46,442 bases of DNA from NCBI RefSeq assembly GCF_000686945.1, contig NZ_JMME01000018.1, positions 1 through 46,442 of the forward strand, written 5' to 3'. This document shows positions 1-8,825 of the stretch, piece by piece. The translations under genes were made by a program, and so were the position numbers. Below the pieces are notes generated by a model that saw only the letters and a program-made list of their open reading frames with translations, was not told where the DNA came from and searched no databases. Origin of the DNA: Selenomonas sp. AE3005. Lineage in GTDB: Bacteria > Bacillota > Negativicutes > Selenomonadales > Selenomonadaceae. Position 1 is the stretch's first letter; the number at the start of each line of letters is the position of its first letter.

Positions 1-294
1 AGAAGATTTATCAAAGCATGTCGAGAAAAGGAACTTGCCTGGACAATAGTGTAATGGAAAATTTCTTTGGCATAATGAAGCAGGAAATATATTATGGTCA
101 TACATACCACAGCTTTGAAGAATTGAGGGAAGCCGTACAGAAATACATCACTTACTACAACAACCATAGGATCAAGGCACGATTGGGCTGGCTAAGCCCA
201 GTGGAATATCGGTTGCGGCATGCAGCAGCATAATAAAAACCGTAGCAGCAACAAATGCTACTACGGTTAGGTCTAACTTTTTGGGGTCACTACA
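1..294 (+). mobile_element. Right end of an IS3-family insertion sequence
   Basis: The window opens inside this element. It holds the C-terminal end of an OrfB-type transposase, then an imperfect hairpin at 240-266, then a terminal sequence at about 270-294 whose reverse complement begins TGTAGTGACCCCAAAAAGTT. That is the usual style of an IS3-family terminal inverted repeat (TG start, C-rich tract). The left end lies outside the window, so target duplication and intactness cannot be judged. The exact outer base (294) is inferred from the repeat style. Confidence 0.75.
3..233 (+). CDS. IS3-family transposase OrfB, C-terminal part (cut by window edge)
   Basis: The reading frame is open from the first bases of the window, so the ATG at 18 is internal and the true start is upstream. 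The visible part carries the end of the DDE integrase core: CLDNSVMENFFGIMKQE, where the Glu of MENFF is the expected third catalytic acidic residue, followed by the typical tail YNNHRIKARLGWLSPVEYR. This closing motif is characteristic of the rve domain in IS3-group transposases, which cut and join IS ends. Whether the transposase is complete cannot be told from this window. Confidence 0.85.
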   Translation, partial: KIYQSMSRKGTCLDNSVMENFFGIMKQEIYYGHTYHSFEELREAVQKYITYYNNHRIKARLGWLSPVEYRLRHAAA

Positions 295-320
295 GTTCAG
301 GCAGTCTGTTTTGGGTAATA

Positions 321-1079
321 TTAAAGTTTTTGGGCGTTGAGGCCGAAAAGCGGCAGTGTATCGAAGTGCATATCAGGGTCAACGTGAACCAGCGGGGCGA
401 TATCATCGTCAATTGTGACCTGCATGCCTAAGTCTTGAAGAAATTGGGCGTCCCATTGCGGGCGGCGATGGGTGCTGATACGCAGCTCGTCTTTGATTTC
501 ATTGCATTCAGTGACGAGTTCTTCCTTGATGTTGGCATGGACATCTTTTTGTTCGTCTTTGCGGGAAAATGTTACCAGGCCGTAATCGGAATCAAAATTC
601 AGCAGCCTGCCGCCTTTTTTCAGTACGCGGTACCATTCGCGATAAGCCTGCATAACATCAGGCAGTGTCCAGGTGAGGTTGCGGCTGATGACCACATCAA
701 AGGCAGCGTCCGCAAAGTCCAGCTCCTGGGCGTTCATCTTGGCAAATTCAGCATGACAGCCGGCGGCCATAACATTTTGCTTGGCCTGATGCAGCATATC
801 GCCTGACATGTCAATACCGGTTACTTCATGTCCCTGCTGGCTGAGCAGAATGGCAAAGAATCCGGCTCCAGTGCCGATATCAAGGATTTTTAAAGGCTTA
901 TCAGTCCATAGCTTGCCAGCCAGCAAGGTACTCCAGGCCGGGCCGCAGGGGCCGGTCAGCTCCTTGAGCCGTAATTTGCTGAAGTCAGCACTGCGCATAT
1001 CCCAATAGGATTCAATTTGTTTATTCAGCTGCGGATTGGGACGGTACCCATGTAAGGGCGCGAGTGGCTTGGTGTTCAT
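321..1079 (-). CDS. Class I SAM-dependent methyltransferase
   Basis: This is a 252-residue protein. The start chosen is the ATG at 1079, preceded on the minus strand by AAGGAG at good spacing; an upstream in-frame ATG at 1178 lacks that support. Motif I is ILDIGTGAG (residues 65-73), followed by the SAM-ribose acidic residue in GIDMS (D90) and motif IV-like FDVVISRNLTWTLPD. The layout is that of the UbiE/Methyltransf_11 type. The substrate cannot be named. The gene stands alone, between the IS end and the divergently transcribed rpsB, so context gives no clue to its role. Confidence 0.85.
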   Translation of the reverse strand: MNTKPLAPLHGYRPNPQLNKQIESYWDMRSADFSKLRLKELTGPCGPAWSTLLAGKLWTDKPLKILDIGTGAGFFAILLSQQGHEVTGIDMSGDMLHQAKQNVMAAGCHAEFAKMNAQELDFADAAFDVVISRNLTWTLPDVMQAYREWYRVLKKGGRLLNFDSDYGLVTFSRKDEQKDVHANIKEELVTECNEIKDELRISTHRRPQWDAQFLQDLGMQVTIDDDIAPLVHVDPDMHFDTLPLFGLNAQKL

Positions 1080-1248
1080 ATATATGTACTCCTTAAAAAC
1101 GATTATATCTAAAGTTAGTTTACCGCCAATGAAGGAGATTTTTAAGCCCCCAGGGGGGATAAAAAAGCTGCAATACACAACAATATTTATATAGCGGCTA
1201 TAGCGGTCAAAAATTGCCGGCAGATATAAAAAAATTTTCGTTTACCTA

Positions 1249-1389
1249 TTGTGCAACCGTCGTGGTTATGCTATAATTTTTCGCGGTGTAAGAAAAAGCA
1301 TGGGTTTCCGATATCTGCCCTGTGCCTCGGGTATGGAGGTGGTGCAGAAGATGAGGAGCCCAGAAGAAAAAAACAGGAGGTGCACCAAC
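1249..1389 (+). promoter_or_regulatory. rpsB promoter and 5' leader
   Basis: The -35 is TTGTGC (1249-1254), the spacer is 17 bp and the -10 is a perfect TATAAT (1272-1277). About 105 nt of purine-rich leader follow, ending in CAGGAGGTG ahead of the rpsB ATG at 1390. Autogenous S2 leaders are known in other bacteria, but I cannot draw a convincing conserved fold here. The gap 1080-1248 holds the methyltransferase upstream region and no gene. Confidence 0.7.
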
Positions 1390-2106
1390 ATGGCAGTTAT
1401 TTCCATGAAACAGTTACTTGAAGCAGGTGTTCATTTCGGACACCAGACCCGCCGTTGGAACCCGAAGATGGCTAAATACATCTTTACGGAGCGTAACGGT
1501 ATCTACATCATCGACCTGCAGAAGACCGTTAAGAAGGTTGATGAGGCTTATGCTTTCCTGCGCAGCGTTGCTGAAGAAGGCAAGAGCGTTCTCTTCGTTG
1601 GTACGAAGAAGCAGGCTCAGGAAGCTATCAAAGAAGAAGCTCTCCGCGCTAACATGTTCTATGTGAACGAACGCTGGCTCGGCGGCATGATGACCAACTT
1701 CCAGACCATCCAGAAGCGCGTTAACCGCCTGAAGGAACTCGAGGCTATGGAAGCTGACGGTACTTTCGAAGTACTGACGAAGAAAGAAGTACAGGGCCTC
1801 CGTCATGAGATGGAAAAGCTGGAGAAGTATCTCGGCGGTATCAAAGAGATGAACAAGCTCCCCGGCGCTCTGTTCGTAGTAGACCCGCGCAAAGAGCGTA
1901 TCGCTGTTGCTGAGGCTCGCAAGCTCAACATTCCTATCGTGGCTATCGTTGATACGAACTGCGATCCGGATGAAGTTGACTACGTAATCCCGGGCAACGA
2001 TGACGCTATCCGCGCTGTGAAACTGCTGACTGGCCGCATGGCTGATGCCATCATGGAAGGCCGTCAGGGTGAAGGCGGCGACGCTGCAGAGGCTGCCGCT
2101 GAGTAA
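1390..2106 (+). CDS. rpsB: 30S ribosomal protein S2
   Basis: This is a 238-residue S2 protein of the small ribosomal subunit. The start [20 protein letters not shown] and the signature [26 protein letters not shown] are diagnostic, as is [11 protein letters not shown], and the length is normal. The ATG at 1390 is chosen because it follows AGGAGG and matches the family N terminus; the frame is open further upstream to 1249 without homology. It heads the block rpsB-tsf-pyrH-frr, the standard bacterial order. The acidic, Ala-rich tail after [10 protein letters not shown] is normal for the family. Confidence 0.97.
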   Translation: MAVISMKQLLEAGVHFGHQTRRWNPKMAKYIFTERNGIYIIDLQKTVKKVDEAYAFLRSVAEEGKSVLFVGTKKQAQEAIKEEALRANMFYVNERWLGGMMTNFQTIQKRVNRLKELEAMEADGTFEVLTKKEVQGLRHEMEKLEKYLGGIKEMNKLPGALFVVDPRKERIAVAEARKLNIPIVAIVDTNCDPDEVDYVIPGNDDAIRAVKLLTGRMADAIMEGRQGEGGDAAEAAAE

Positions 2107-2135
2107 TTCGTTACTCGACTAGGTAAAACATGATG

Positions 2136-2166
2136 GGGTAAGGGACTATTATCCCTTACCCTTTTA
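2136..2166 (+). terminator. Hairpin terminator/attenuator between rpsB and tsf
   Basis: GGGTAAGGGA (2136-2145) and TCCCTTACCC (2152-2161) form a perfect 10-bp stem with a 6-nt loop, followed by TTTT. It would reduce read-through from rpsB into tsf. No separate promoter is obvious in the 30 bp before tsf, so partial termination is likely. Confidence 0.75.
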
Positions 2167-2195
2167 TTATTTGCATATTTGGGAGGAAATTTTAA

Positions 2196-3062
2196 ATGGC
2201 AATTACGGCTGCAATGGTTAAAGAACTGCGCGAAAAGACTGGCGCAGGCATGATGGACTGCAAGAAGGCTCTGACGGCTACTGACGGCGACGCTGCTAAG
2301 GCTGTTGACTGGCTCCGTGAAAAGGGCATTGCTAAGGCTGAAAAGAAGGCTGGCCGCGTAGCTGCTGAAGGTGCTGTAGGTGCTTTCGTTGCTGCTGATG
2401 GCAAGACTGGCTGCGTAGTGGAAATCAACTGCGAAACCGACTTTGCTGCTGGCAATGACCAGTTCAAAGAACTGCTGGCTAAGGTTGCTGAGCATATCGT
2501 GGCTACGAAACCGGCTGACCTCGACGCTCTGAATGACAGCGAAATCGAAGGCAAGAAGGTTTCCACGCTGATTACCGAAGCTACGGCTACCATCGGCGAA
2601 AAGATTTCCCTGCGCCGTTTCGCCTGCTACGAAACCGAAGGCCGTCTCGCCAGCTACATTCACATGGGCGGCAAAATCGGCGTTCTCGTTAACCTGACTG
2701 GTGGCGACGAACAGCTGGGCAAGGACGTAGCTATGCAGATTGCAGCAGCTGCTCCGATGGCTGTTGACCGCGCTGGCGTTGACGCCTCCGCTCTGGAACA
2801 TGAGAAGGAAGTTCTCCGCAAGCAGGCTGAAGAAGAAGGCAAGCCGGCTAACATCATCGAACGCATGGTTGAAGGCCGTATCAACAAGTTCTACAAGGAA
2901 GTCTGCCTCAACGAACAGATTTTCGTTAAGGATTCCGAAAAGACCATCAAAGATGTACTCGGCGATGTAAAAGTTACCGAATTCACCCGTTTCCAGCTGG
3001 GCGAAGGCATCGAAAAGAAGCAGGACGACTTCGCTGCTGAAGTTGCTGCACAGCTGAAGTAA
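2196..3062 (+). CDS. tsf: Translation elongation factor Ts
   Basis: This 288-residue protein is the guanine-nucleotide exchange factor that recycles EF-Tu-GDP. The N terminus MAITAAMVKELREKTGAGMM is the EF-Ts UBA-like domain signature, and CETDFAAGNDQF is the core motif that contacts EF-Tu. The length matches bacterial EF-Ts. The start ATG follows GGGAGG. Its Ala/Glu/Lys-rich composition explains long open frames on the opposite strand, which are not genes. It lies 89 bp after rpsB with an attenuator-like hairpin between them. Confidence 0.97.
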   Translation: MAITAAMVKELREKTGAGMMDCKKALTATDGDAAKAVDWLREKGIAKAEKKAGRVAAEGAVGAFVAADGKTGCVVEINCETDFAAGNDQFKELLAKVAEHIVATKPADLDALNDSEIEGKKVSTLITEATATIGEKISLRRFACYETEGRLASYIHMGGKIGVLVNLTGGDEQLGKDVAMQIAAAAPMAVDRAGVDASALEHEKEVLRKQAEEEGKPANIIERMVEGRINKFYKEVCLNEQIFVKDSEKTIKDVLGDVKVTEFTRFQLGEGIEKKQDDFAAEVAAQLK

Positions 3063-3082
3063 TAAAGAAATATAAAACTTTC

Positions 3083-3131
3083 CAGCGGATAGCACAAAAC
3101 TTTTGTGTTATCCGCTGTTTTCATGTATAAT
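3083..3131 (+). terminator. tsf terminator overlapping the pyrH promoter
   Basis: CAGCGGATAGCACAAAA (3083-3099) pairs with TTTTGTGTTATCCGCTG (3101-3117) with one mismatch, followed by TTTT. The 3' arm also contains TTGTGT (3103-3108), which lies 17 bp before TATAAT (3126-3131). The same DNA therefore looks like the end of the rpsB-tsf unit and the promoter of pyrH-frr. Confidence 0.75.
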
Positions 3132-3148
3132 ATACTAAGTGTGAGTAA

Positions 3149-3912
<764 letters not shown>

Positions 3913-3913
<1 letters not shown>

Positions 3914-4470
3914 TGGTAAAAGAAATCCTATCCACACATGAAGAACGTATGCAGAAATCTATCGAAGCACTGAAGCGTGAATTCGCCTCCCTGCGTGCAG
4001 GCCGTGCTACGCCGTCCCTGCTCGACAAGGTTACGGTTGACTACTATGGCACGCCGACGCCGGTAAACCAGATTGCCAAGGTGGCAGTGCCGGAGCCGCG
4101 CATGATTATGATTCAGCCCTATGAAAAGACCATGCTGCATGAAATTGAAGTGGCTATCATGAAGTCTGACCTGGGACTGTCTCCGAACTCTGATGGTACG
4201 GCTATTCGTCTGGCCATTCCGGCCTTGACGCAGGAACGCCGTCAGGAACTGGTTAAGACCGTAAACAAGAAAGCTGAAGAGGCTAAAGTTGCTATCCGTA
4301 ATATCCGCCGTGATGGCAACGATGCGGTGAAGAAACTGGAAAAAGCCAAGGAAATCACTGAGGACGAATCCAAGAAAGCTCAGGAATCCGTGCAGAAACT
4401 GGCTGATAAGTACGTGAAAGTTGTAGATACTACGCGTGCAGCCAAGGAAAAGGAAGTAATGGAAGTCTGA
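3913..4470 (+). CDS. frr: Ribosome recycling factor
   Basis: This 185-residue RRF, with EF-G, splits the post-termination ribosome. Recognisable segments are FASLRAGRATPSLLDKVTVDYYGTPTP at the first hinge, IQPYEKTMLHEIEVAI, and the helical tail RNIRRDGNDAVKKLEK. Length and ends match the family. The ATG shares its first base with the pyrH stop, which implies translational coupling. The stop codon in turn overlaps the next ATG (TGATG). Confidence 0.97.
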
Positions 4471-4679
4471 TGATACCGGATATCGTCGCCCTGCCTTGGG
4501 AAGAAGGAGAAAAACTCCTGCAGGAGGCACAGGTTGCCTATGTGACTGAAATTACCAGGTCCACGCGTGATTTTTTCCCTGTGGACACTAACAGAATGTA
4601 TGTTATCCGCCAGCGTGAGTCAGAGGGAAAACTTCTCGTTACCCTGGCGGCTAAACAAGTTCCTGCAAAGGAGGTGTAA
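4470..4679 (+). CDS. Small hypothetical protein (69 aa)
   Basis: The start ATG overlaps the frr stop (TGATG) and the stop is 4 bp before the ferredoxin start, so it is tightly embedded in the operon and probably translated by coupling. The sequence MIPDIVALPWEEGEKLLQEA begins with a pattern that resembles half of a PASTA repeat (P-D-[IV]-x-x-L-x-x-x-x-A), and the rest is predicted alpha/beta. No catalytic motif, signal peptide or membrane segment is visible. I do not recognise a family with confidence. A small regulatory or RNA-binding role is possible but unsupported. Confidence 0.7.
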   Translation: MIPDIVALPWEEGEKLLQEAQVAYVTEITRSTRDFFPVDTNRMYVIRQRESEGKLLVTLAAKQVPAKEV

Positions 4680-4683
4680 CACA

Positions 4684-4854
4684 ATGGCATATAAAATTGG
4701 TGAGGATTGCATTTCTTGCGGTTCCTGCGCTGCTACTTGTCCGGTAGAGGCAATCAGCGAGGGTGCAGAGCGTTATGAAATCGACCCGGATAAGTGCGTA
4801 GAGTGCGGCGCTTGCGCTGCTGGCTGCCCGGTATCGGCTATCGAGGCTCCCTGA
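4684..4854 (+). CDS. 2[4Fe-4S] ferredoxin
   Basis: This 56-residue protein is a typical clostridial-type bacterial ferredoxin. Two CxxCxxCxxxCP motifs (C9, C12, C15, C19 and C38, C41, C44, C48) bind two [4Fe-4S] clusters. It is preceded by AAGGAGG. It would act as a low-potential cytoplasmic electron carrier. Its place in a cluster with ispG, whose [4Fe-4S] enzyme needs a one-electron donor such as ferredoxin or flavodoxin, suggests but does not prove a partnership. A terminator follows directly. Confidence 0.95.
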   Translation: MAYKIGEDCISCGSCAATCPVEAISEGAERYEIDPDKCVECGACAAGCPVSAIEAP

Positions 4855-4868
4855 CGCGAAAAAGGCAG

Positions 4869-4904
4869 GCCCCTCTGGTGCGTTTTGGCAGAGGGGCTTG
4901 TTTT
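4869..4904 (+). terminator. Intrinsic terminator after the ferredoxin gene
   Basis: GCCCCTCTG (4869-4877) pairs with CAGAGGGGC (4889-4897) and is followed by TTGTTTT. It separates the pyrH-frr-ferredoxin unit from uppS. Confidence 0.85.
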
Positions 4905-4944
4905 GTGTTATGTATAGAAAAATTTCCTAGCGAGGGATTAACAT

Positions 4945-5760
4945 ATGTTAAAAAAGATATTGGGAAAAGCTGTCTCTACCTTAGCTGGTGGCGATGATTT
5001 TGCTATTCCCCAGCACGATTCACCGCTGTTTGCCGGTTTGGATTGGGACAAGCTCCCACGGCACGTAGCAGTGATCATGGACGGTAACGGCCGCTGGGCT
5101 AAGGGGCAGGGGATGCTTAGAACTGCTGGGCACACTGCCGGTGTCAAGACGCTGAAGAATATTCTTAAGACGGCCATAGGTTTGAAACTCGACGCTTTGA
5201 CTGTGTATGCTTTTTCCACAGAAAACTGGAAACGTCCGGAAACGGAAGTCAGCTTTTTGATGAATCTGTTTTCTGAGTACCTGCATAAAGAAGTACAGGA
5301 AATGCATGAGGATAATGTGCAGATTCATTTTCTGGGCAGGCTGGAGGGGCTGCCGAAATCACTCCAGCAGCAAATGCATGACGCGGAAGAACTGATGAAG
5401 GACAACACCGGTGTTAAGTTCAACGTGGCGGCTAATTACGGCGGCCAGGACGAGATAATACGGGCCGTGCAGAGTCTGGCTGGCAAAGCTGCCAACGGCG
5501 AATTAAATCCTGCGGATATTGACGAGGCTATGTTTGACAACAGTCTGGATACGGCAGGCAATCTGCCGGTTGACCTCGTTATCCGTACCAGTGGTGATAT
5601 GCGCTTGTCAAATTTCCTGTTGTGGCAGGCTGCTTATGCAGAGTTTTATTTTACCGATGTGAACTGGCCGGAATTTTCGCCGGAGTGTTTTGTGGCGGCA
5701 ATGAAAGATTTTGCCAGCCGCGACCGTCGGTTTGGGGGACTCAATGATAATAAGAAATAG
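4945..5760 (+). CDS. uppS: Undecaprenyl diphosphate synthase (cis-prenyltransferase)
   Basis: This 271-residue cis-prenyltransferase extends farnesyl diphosphate with isopentenyl diphosphate to make the C55 lipid carrier for peptidoglycan and other envelope glycans. HVAVIMDGNGRWAKGQG (40-56) holds the catalytic Asp (D46) and substrate motif I. YAFSTENWKRP and the C-terminal DLVIRTSGDMRLSNFLLWQ and YAEFYFTDVNWPEF match conserved regions III-V. The N-terminal 35 residues before the core are somewhat long. It starts the uppS-cdsA-dxr-rseP-ispG-proS series. Confidence 0.96.
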   Translation: MLKKILGKAVSTLAGGDDFAIPQHDSPLFAGLDWDKLPRHVAVIMDGNGRWAKGQGMLRTAGHTAGVKTLKNILKTAIGLKLDALTVYAFSTENWKRPETEVSFLMNLFSEYLHKEVQEMHEDNVQIHFLGRLEGLPKSLQQQMHDAEELMKDNTGVKFNVAANYGGQDEIIRAVQSLAGKAANGELNPADIDEAMFDNSLDTAGNLPVDLVIRTSGDMRLSNFLLWQAAYAEFYFTDVNWPEFSPECFVAAMKDFASRDRRFGGLNDNKK

Positions 5761-5775
5761 TGGGAGCGTTGCTTT

Positions 5776-6603
5776 TTGTTAGTTAGAATTATAACGGGAA
5801 TTATTGGCATAGCCGCGGCAGCCTTTGTGATACAGACAGGGGGCGTGGTTTTTGCCGGCTTTACACTTTTGCTGATGCTGCTGGCCTGGTTTGAATACGC
5901 CAGAGCCTTTTCTGAACGGGGCATGGGGCTGGCATTGTTTACGGGACTTGTGGTCCTGGGACTTACCTGGTACGCTGCCTGGCAGCGGCCGGAATATCTG
6001 GCTTTGGCCTGGCCGCTGACAGTGCTGATTACCTTGCTGGAAAGTGTGCTTATGCGCAGCACTACGAATATTATGGAGGCCCTGGCCTCCGGTGCCGGTC
6101 TTATCTATATCGGTTTCCCTTTTGTCTGCCTGTTGCAGCTGCGCGGTATGATGCCGGAAACTGTGTTTAATACGGATATTGGCAGCTTTACCTTTGGCTG
6201 TGCCTTTGTTTGGATTATGTTCATTGGCACCTGGGCCAGTGATACCTTTGCCTATTTTACGGGGACGGCTATCGGCAGGCATAAACTTTGCCCGTCTATC
6301 AGTCCCAACAAAACAGTAGAGGGCTTTATGGGTTCTCTGGTGGGGACGACAGCGGCAGTAGCAGGTTTGGGTTATTATCTCCAGCTGCCCCTGCAGGAGA
6401 TGGCTGTATTGGGGCTTTTAATCGCTGTTTTGGCCACCTTAGGTGATTTGGTGGAATCGGTGGCTAAGCGCTATGTCGGCATCAAGGATTCCGGCAACAT
6501 TATCCCCGGTCATGGTGGTGTATGGGATAGATTTGACAGTGTGCTCTTTACGGCACCGCTGGTCTATTTCTTTGTGCAGTTTGTGAACTTGTTGGGCAAA
6601 TAA
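5776..6603 (+). CDS. cdsA: Phosphatidate cytidylyltransferase
   Basis: This 275-residue integral membrane enzyme makes CDP-diacylglycerol from CTP and phosphatidate for phospholipid synthesis. Several hydrophobic segments span the first 200 residues. The C-terminal family signature runs from SVAKRYVGIKDSGN through PGHGGVWDRFDS. The start is a TTG at 5776 preceded by GGGAGCG, because no ATG gives a full-length family N terminus. It lies 15 bp after uppS and 12 bp before dxr. Confidence 0.94.
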   Translation: MLVRIITGIIGIAAAAFVIQTGGVVFAGFTLLLMLLAWFEYARAFSERGMGLALFTGLVVLGLTWYAAWQRPEYLALAWPLTVLITLLESVLMRSTTNIMEALASGAGLIYIGFPFVCLLQLRGMMPETVFNTDIGSFTFGCAFVWIMFIGTWASDTFAYFTGTAIGRHKLCPSISPNKTVEGFMGSLVGTTAAVAGLGYYLQLPLQEMAVLGLLIAVLATLGDLVESVAKRYVGIKDSGNIIPGHGGVWDRFDSVLFTAPLVYFFVQFVNLLGK

Positions 6604-6615
6604 GGAGTGCAGCAG

Positions 6616-7767
6616 ATGAAAAATATAGCAGTATTAGGCTCCACCGGCTCCATTGGCACGCAGACGCTTGAAGTGGTGCGCCGCAACCCGGAGCTTTTTC
6701 ATATCAGTGTGTTGGCCGCTAATTCCCGTGATGAATTATTTGAACAGCAGATTCGTGAGTTTGAGCCGGAACTGGCTGTACTGGCTGATGAGGCCGCTTA
6801 CCTGCGCTTAAAGAGCCGTTACAGCGGCAAAACACAGCTGGCTGGCGGCCGTCAGGCTTTTATTGACGCCGCTGCCTTTGACGGCGTGGATACAGTGGTT
6901 ACTTCCATGATGGGCTTTGCCGGTCTGGAACCGACTATGAAGGCGTTGGACGCGAAAAAGAACATCGCGCTGGCCAATAAGGAAACTCTGGTCGTAGCCG
7001 GGGAAATTGTTACCCGCCGGGCCAAGGAACAGGGCGTCAAGATTCTTCCCGTCGATAGTGAACACTGTGCTTTTTTCCAGTGCCTGCAGGGCGAGAAGAT
7101 GGAGTCCATCGAAAAGCTCCTGTTGACCTGTTCCGGTGGCCCCTTCCGTGGCAAGCAGCGGGCAGACCTCGTGGGCGCAACAAAAGAACAGGTATTGGCA
7201 CATCCCACCTGGAACATGGGGCAGAAGATTACTGTGGACTCTGCCAGCCTGGTCAACAAGGGGCTGGAAGTCATTGAGGCCAAGTGGCTCTATGATGTCA
7301 GTTATGACCAGATTCAGGTAGTGGTACATCCGCAGAGTATTGTGCATTCCATGGTGCAGTTCCGTGATGGGGCAGTGATTGCGCAATTAGGTTCTACCGA
7401 TATGAAACTGCCTATTCAGTATGCGCTGACTTATCCTGACAGGGTACAGTCCTCCTTTGACCGACTGGACTTCTGGCAGATGAAGGATTTGACTTTCAGC
7501 CAGCCGGATACGGAAACGTTCAAAGGGCTGAAGTTTGCCTATGAGGCTGGTGCTATGGGCGGCAGTATGCCCTGCGTCTTTAACGCTGCCAATGAAGTGG
7601 CTGTCGGCGCCTTCCTGAAGGACGAAATCAAATTCCTGGATATTTACGATATCATCGAAGAAACCATGCTTAAGCGCGAGTGCATTGTCGAGCCGACGCT
7701 GGAGGAACTCTTCGCTGAGGACGCCTGGGCACGTGAGTTTGCCCGGGGACTTTTACAGAAGAAATAA
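6616..7767 (+). CDS. dxr: 1-deoxy-D-xylulose 5-phosphate reductoisomerase
   Basis: This 383-residue enzyme catalyses the first committed step of the MEP isoprenoid pathway, DXP to 2-C-methylerythritol 4-phosphate with NADPH. The NADPH fold motif is AVLGSTGSIGTQTLEVV near the N terminus. Active-site segments are ALANKETLVVAG, PVDSEHCAFFQCLQG (metal and substrate) and HPTWNMGQKITVDSASLVNK. The ATG at 6616 is chosen over a GTG at 6607 because GGAG lies 8 nt before it. Neighbouring ispG acts later in the same pathway. Confidence 0.97.
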   Translation: MKNIAVLGSTGSIGTQTLEVVRRNPELFHISVLAANSRDELFEQQIREFEPELAVLADEAAYLRLKSRYSGKTQLAGGRQAFIDAAAFDGVDTVVTSMMGFAGLEPTMKALDAKKNIALANKETLVVAGEIVTRRAKEQGVKILPVDSEHCAFFQCLQGEKMESIEKLLLTCSGGPFRGKQRADLVGATKEQVLAHPTWNMGQKITVDSASLVNKGLEVIEAKWLYDVSYDQIQVVVHPQSIVHSMVQFRDGAVIAQLGSTDMKLPIQYALTYPDRVQSSFDRLDFWQMKDLTFSQPDTETFKGLKFAYEAGAMGGSMPCVFNAANEVAVGAFLKDEIKFLDIYDIIEETMLKRECIVEPTLEELFAEDAWAREFARGLLQKK

Positions 7768-7782
7768 GGGGACGGTGACACT

Positions 7783-8820
7783 ATGGTACTAACTATTGCC
7801 GCAGCCGTTTTTGTCTTTGGGCTGTTGGTGCTGGTACACGAATTAGGACATTTTATAACCGCCAAGCTGACAGGCATGCGGGTAGATGAATTTGCCATTG
7901 GCTTTGGACCTAAACTGCTTAGCTTTACTTATGGTGAAACCGTGTATTCATTACGCGCTGTGCCCCTGGGTGGTTTTAATGATATTGCCGGTATGGACCC
8001 CAGCACCAATGAGGCCGGCAGCCGCGGCTATTGTGAAAAGCCGGTGCTGTCGCGCATGATTGTTATCCTGGCCGGTTCTATTATGAATTTTATCCTGCCG
8101 GTGGTTATTTTCTTTGGGATTTATTTAGTGGCTGGTGTCAGCACACCGAATACCGAGCCGGTTTTTGGTACGGTAATTGCCGGCAAGGCTGCCGACCAGG
8201 CAGGCCTTAAGGCTGGCGACCGCATTATCAGTCTGGACGGCAAGGAAATTTCCACATGGACAGAATTTGTGGATAATATCAAGGATAACGAAGGTACAGC
8301 AGTCACGGTAGTGGCTGAGCGTGACGGGGAAAAAATAACTGCCACGATGACTCCGGCCTATGATTCGCAGGCCAAAAGGGCAATGGTGGGTGTTATGAGT
8401 TCTGTGGATACCCGTTATCCTGGTGTATTTGAGGCTGTCAGCCTGTCTTTACAAAAGACCGGAATGATTATCGCCATGATGCTGGATGCGTTGGTGCAAA
8501 TCATTATGAAACTTTCCGGGGCAGAATTGGCCGGACCGATTGGTGTGGCGCAGATGGCTGGGCAAGTGGCGCAGATGGGTTTTGTTCCCTTGTTAAACTT
8601 TGCTGCTTTCCTGAGCCTGAATCTGGGTATTGTAAATTTGTTCCCGATTCCGGCACTTGATGGCGGCCACTTTGTGACACTGTGTGTGGAGGCCGTACGC
8701 GGCAAGCCCATGAGCCCCAAGGCACTGGAATACACCCAGAAGTTTGGGATTGTATTGCTCATCCTGCTGATGGTGCTGGCTACGAAAAATGACATTGTGC
8801 GTGTCTTTACGGGAGGCTAA
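7783..8820 (+). CDS. rseP: Site-2 protease, RseP/RasP family intramembrane metalloprotease
   Basis: This 345-residue membrane zinc protease belongs to the regulated intramembrane proteolysis family. The zinc motif HELGH (19-23) lies in the first transmembrane segment. A PDZ domain follows around residues 115-190 (KAADQAGLKAGDRIISLDGKEI). The second catalytic motif NLFPIPALDGG sits in a later transmembrane segment. Known family members cleave anti-sigma factors or remnant signal peptides; the substrate here is unknown. The position between dxr and ispG is common in Firmicutes. Confidence 0.95.
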   Translation: MVLTIAAAVFVFGLLVLVHELGHFITAKLTGMRVDEFAIGFGPKLLSFTYGETVYSLRAVPLGGFNDIAGMDPSTNEAGSRGYCEKPVLSRMIVILAGSIMNFILPVVIFFGIYLVAGVSTPNTEPVFGTVIAGKAADQAGLKAGDRIISLDGKEISTWTEFVDNIKDNEGTAVTVVAERDGEKITATMTPAYDSQAKRAMVGVMSSVDTRYPGVFEAVSLSLQKTGMIIAMMLDALVQIIMKLSGAELAGPIGVAQMAGQVAQMGFVPLLNFAAFLSLNLGIVNLFPIPALDGGHFVTLCVEAVRGKPMSPKALEYTQKFGIVLLILLMVLATKNDIVRVFTGG

Positions 8821-8825
8821 GATAA

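Noticed and set aside
1249-1389. Upstream extension of rpsB to the frame start at 1249
   Set aside because: It would include the promoter and leader; the ATG at 1390 has the ribosome binding site and the family N terminus.
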